From an uncultured Selenomonadales bacterium (GTDB taxonomy: Bacteria > Bacillota > Negativicutes > Selenomonadales > Selenomonadaceae), in assembly GCA_947305445.1 (NCBI GenBank), contig CAMZDU010000044.1, positions 1-7,360 on the forward strand: DNA of 7,360 bases, in the 5' to 3' direction. Shown here one piece after another: positions 5,817-7,360 of this stretch. Made by a program: the position numbers and the translations under genes. Under the pieces are notes generated by a model. It was not told the DNA's origin, ran no database searches, and worked only from the letters and a program-made list of their open reading frames with translations. The number at the start of each line of letters is the position of its first letter. Position 1 is the stretch's first letter.

Positions 5817-7028
5817 ATGAAAAATTTTTTCGTGATTTGCGTAGCGTTGATAATTTTCCTTACAACTTCACCCGCGCTGGCTGACGACGACGAAATAGAA
5901 CAGCTTCAAGAGGAGCAGGCGGCTTACGAACAGGCGGCCGAAAAGGCTCGTGCGGCGGCTGAACTTATTCAAGTCAAAATTGATTCGGTCTCCGAACTTA
6001 AACGACAACTCGACGCGGACGCGGCGGAAGCTACCGCGGTTTACGAGGAGCGGCAATCCGAACTCGATGAGACGCTTTACCGCATTGACGAGAATGAAAC
6101 CAAACTCACCGAAGTCACCGCCGAACTCAACAAAAAGCACGGCATTCTTGAAAAACGCGTGCGCGACATTTATATCAACGGGCAAATTTCGTATCTGGAC
6201 GTCTTGTTCGGTGCGCAGGATTTCGGCGACTTCTTGACGCGCATGGACTTGCTTAAGCGCGTGATGATTCGCGACTCCGAACTTGTCGCCAATGTTTTGC
6301 AATATCAGCACGAGATTAAGGAAGTCGGCAAACAGCTTGAAGCCGACCGCCGCATTCAAACCGAACTTGCCGACAAAGCTGCCGAGGCCATGGAAGTCAA
6401 ACTTGAAAAATCCGCCAAACAGCAAGCACTTATTGATCTCATGCAAAACGACAAAGATGTTTACGACAGACAGTATGACGAGATGATTGCCTCGTCGGCC
6501 GAAGTTGCGCGGCTTATTCAGCAGAAAGAGGAAGAACATCGTCGCGAGCTAGAACGTCAACGTCAAGCCGAATTGGCGGCTCAACGTGCCGGCAACGTAG
6601 AATTCGTTCCCGACGACAACGGCGGCTATGTCATGCAGAGTTTTGGCGGAGGTATGATTTGGCCAATCAGCGGCCCGATAACTTCAGAATTCGGCTGGCG
6701 CACTCATCCCATCTTCGGCAACGCAAGATTCCACAGCGGACTTGACATCGGCGGCGACTACGGCTTGCCCATTCACGCGGCGGCAAGCGGCGTCGTAATC
6801 GAAGCGGGCTGGATTGGCGGCTACGGCAACACAATTATGATTGACCACGGCGGCGGCATCGTCACTCTTTACGGCCACAACGAAAGCTTAGCTGTCGGCG
6901 TCGGGCAATCTGTCGGGCAAGGCGAAGTCGTCGCTTATTGCGGCTCCACCGGCAATTCAACCGGCCCGCACTGTCATTTTGAAGTTCGACTTAACGGCGA
7001 GCCTGTCAGCCCGTGGGATTATCTGTAA
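5817..7028 (+). CDS. Secreted coiled-coil M23 (LytM) peptidoglycan hydrolase, EnvC-like architecture
   Basis: Probable peptidoglycan endopeptidase acting outside the cytoplasmic membrane, likely under FtsEX control. The 403-residue product has a signal peptide (cleavage likely after Ala22 in SPALA), a long charged coiled coil (about 25-260, Glu/Gln/Lys/Ala-rich, ending in a Glu/Arg/Gln-rich stretch), a short linker, and a C-terminal M23 domain (about 280-403). The zinc and catalytic residues are all present: His306 and Asp310 in HSGLD, His354 in YGHN, His385 and His387 in PHCHFE. So it should be catalytically competent, unlike classical EnvC, which is a degenerate activator. SD GAGG is eight bases upstream. 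Its place after ftsX matches a common Firmicutes arrangement. Confidence 0.92.
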   Translation: MKNFFVICVALIIFLTTSPALADDDEIEQLQEEQAAYEQAAEKARAAAELIQVKIDSVSELKRQLDADAAEATAVYEERQSELDETLYRIDENETKLTEVTAELNKKHGILEKRVRDIYINGQISYLDVLFGAQDFGDFLTRMDLLKRVMIRDSELVANVLQYQHEIKEVGKQLEADRRIQTELADKAAEAMEVKLEKSAKQQALIDLMQNDKDVYDRQYDEMIASSAEVARLIQQKEEEHRRELERQRQAELAAQRAGNVEFVPDDNGGYVMQSFGGGMIWPISGPITSEFGWRTHPIFGNARFHSGLDIGGDYGLPIHAAASGVVIEAGWIGGYGNTIMIDHGGGIVTLYGHNESLAVGVGQSVGQGEVVAYCGSTGNSTGPHCHFEVRLNGEPVSPWDYL

Positions 7029-7282
7029 GCGGTCAATCTTAACTTACCGAAAACGCGCCATGAAAGTTGCAGTACGGGTTAAAAGTATCTACGGCCGGCA
7101 TGAGCCTGAAGTAGTAGTAGCCGAGGCACCGGCCACGACGAAAGTCGCGTTGCTGATTTTGTTAAATGTTTGAGGCAACAAGTGTTCGTCAGACCTTGCG
7201 ACAGTTAATGTCGAGCCGAAAATATTTAATTGAAAATCAGAAGCCCCTGACATGGGGAATGAACTAACAGTACCTAAAAAAG
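7029..7282. other. Non-coding stretch after the M23 gene, hairpins only
   Basis: No convincing gene. GGCCGG (7093-7098) and CCGGCC (7129-7134) form an inverted repeat enclosing GCCT/AGGC and a GTA trinucleotide run. CGACA/TGTCG (7199-7213) is a small perfect hairpin. CCCC-TGACAT-GGGG follows near 7244-7257. None has a T-run, so no clear terminator for the M23 gene is visible. Short open frames on both strands lack an SD and recognisable sequence. A decayed gene is possible but unproven. Confidence 0.5.
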
Positions 7283-7310
7283 TTGACATTCATAGACTTT
7301 CCTGTAGGAT
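7283..7310 (+). promoter_or_regulatory. Candidate promoter for a gene beyond the right edge
   Basis: Perfect TTGACA (7283-7288), 16-base spacer and TAGGAT (7305-7310). The predicted start is near 7317, about 40 bases before the window ends at an SD-like site. Confidence 0.5.
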
Positions 7311-7345
7311 ATACGGCTTGAGGAAATACAAAGGCAAGATAAAAA

Positions 7346-7356
7346 AGGACGAGGAA
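7346..7356 (+). promoter_or_regulatory. Likely ribosome binding site of the next gene
   Basis: AAGGACGAGGA ends four bases before the window edge, a good SD for a start codon just past 7360. A C-terminal processing protease (S41) often follows ftsX and M23 genes in Firmicutes, but nothing of the coding sequence is visible here. Confidence 0.4.
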
Positions 7357-7360
7357 CTAT

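Noticed and set aside
7062..7173. Plus-strand 37-codon frame starting MKVAVRVKSIYG
   Set aside because: There is no SD before the ATG, it contains a simple GTA repeat, and it shows no recognisable motif.
7089..7289. Minus-strand 66-codon frame starting MSTFLGTVSSFP
   Set aside because: No SD, no family resemblance, and it runs across hairpins and the trinucleotide repeat; it could be a remnant but cannot be supported as a gene.

Overview
The window looks like chromosomal DNA of a Firmicutes-type bacterium. Negativicutes (diderm Firmicutes) is my best guess, inferred from gene content, the infC leader architecture, strong Shine-Dalgarno (SD) sites and sigma-A-type promoters; no taxonomic marker settles it. 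I see no phage, transposase, CRISPR array or resistance gene. Most of it is core housekeeping DNA, with a few non-coding elements that deserve attention.

Layout. Positions 1-1001 (minus strand) hold the translation operon infC-rpmI. It has a consensus promoter (973-1001), a roughly 140-nt structured leader with an intrinsic attenuator, an AUU start codon on infC, a 35-nt infC/rpmI overlap, and a heptamer repeat that runs into the end of rpmI. rplT is expected just left of position 1. Positions 1194-3385 (plus) hold a PLP aminotransferase, a 34-residue single-span membrane microprotein and a zinc-type ABC substrate-binding lipoprotein, packed as one probable operon. Positions 3405-3734 (plus) hold a promoter, tRNA-Ser(GGA), a long rod-shaped structured element and a bidirectional terminator. 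Positions 3749-4699 (minus) encode a YitT-family membrane protein. Positions 4863-7028 (plus) hold a promoter, ftsX and a secreted coiled-coil M23 peptidase. Positions 7029-7360 have no convincing gene but contain hairpins, a candidate promoter and an SD for a gene starting beyond the right edge.

How parts work together. IF-3 and L35 belong to the translation apparatus, and their mRNA leader looks like the L20-controlled attenuators of Firmicutes. FtsX and the adjacent M23 protein fit the FtsEX plus coiled-coil hydrolase arrangement for peptidoglycan cleavage at division, but ftsE is not immediately upstream. The best candidate for something undescribed is the plus-strand RNA rod at 3553-3685 between tRNA-Ser and the terminator.
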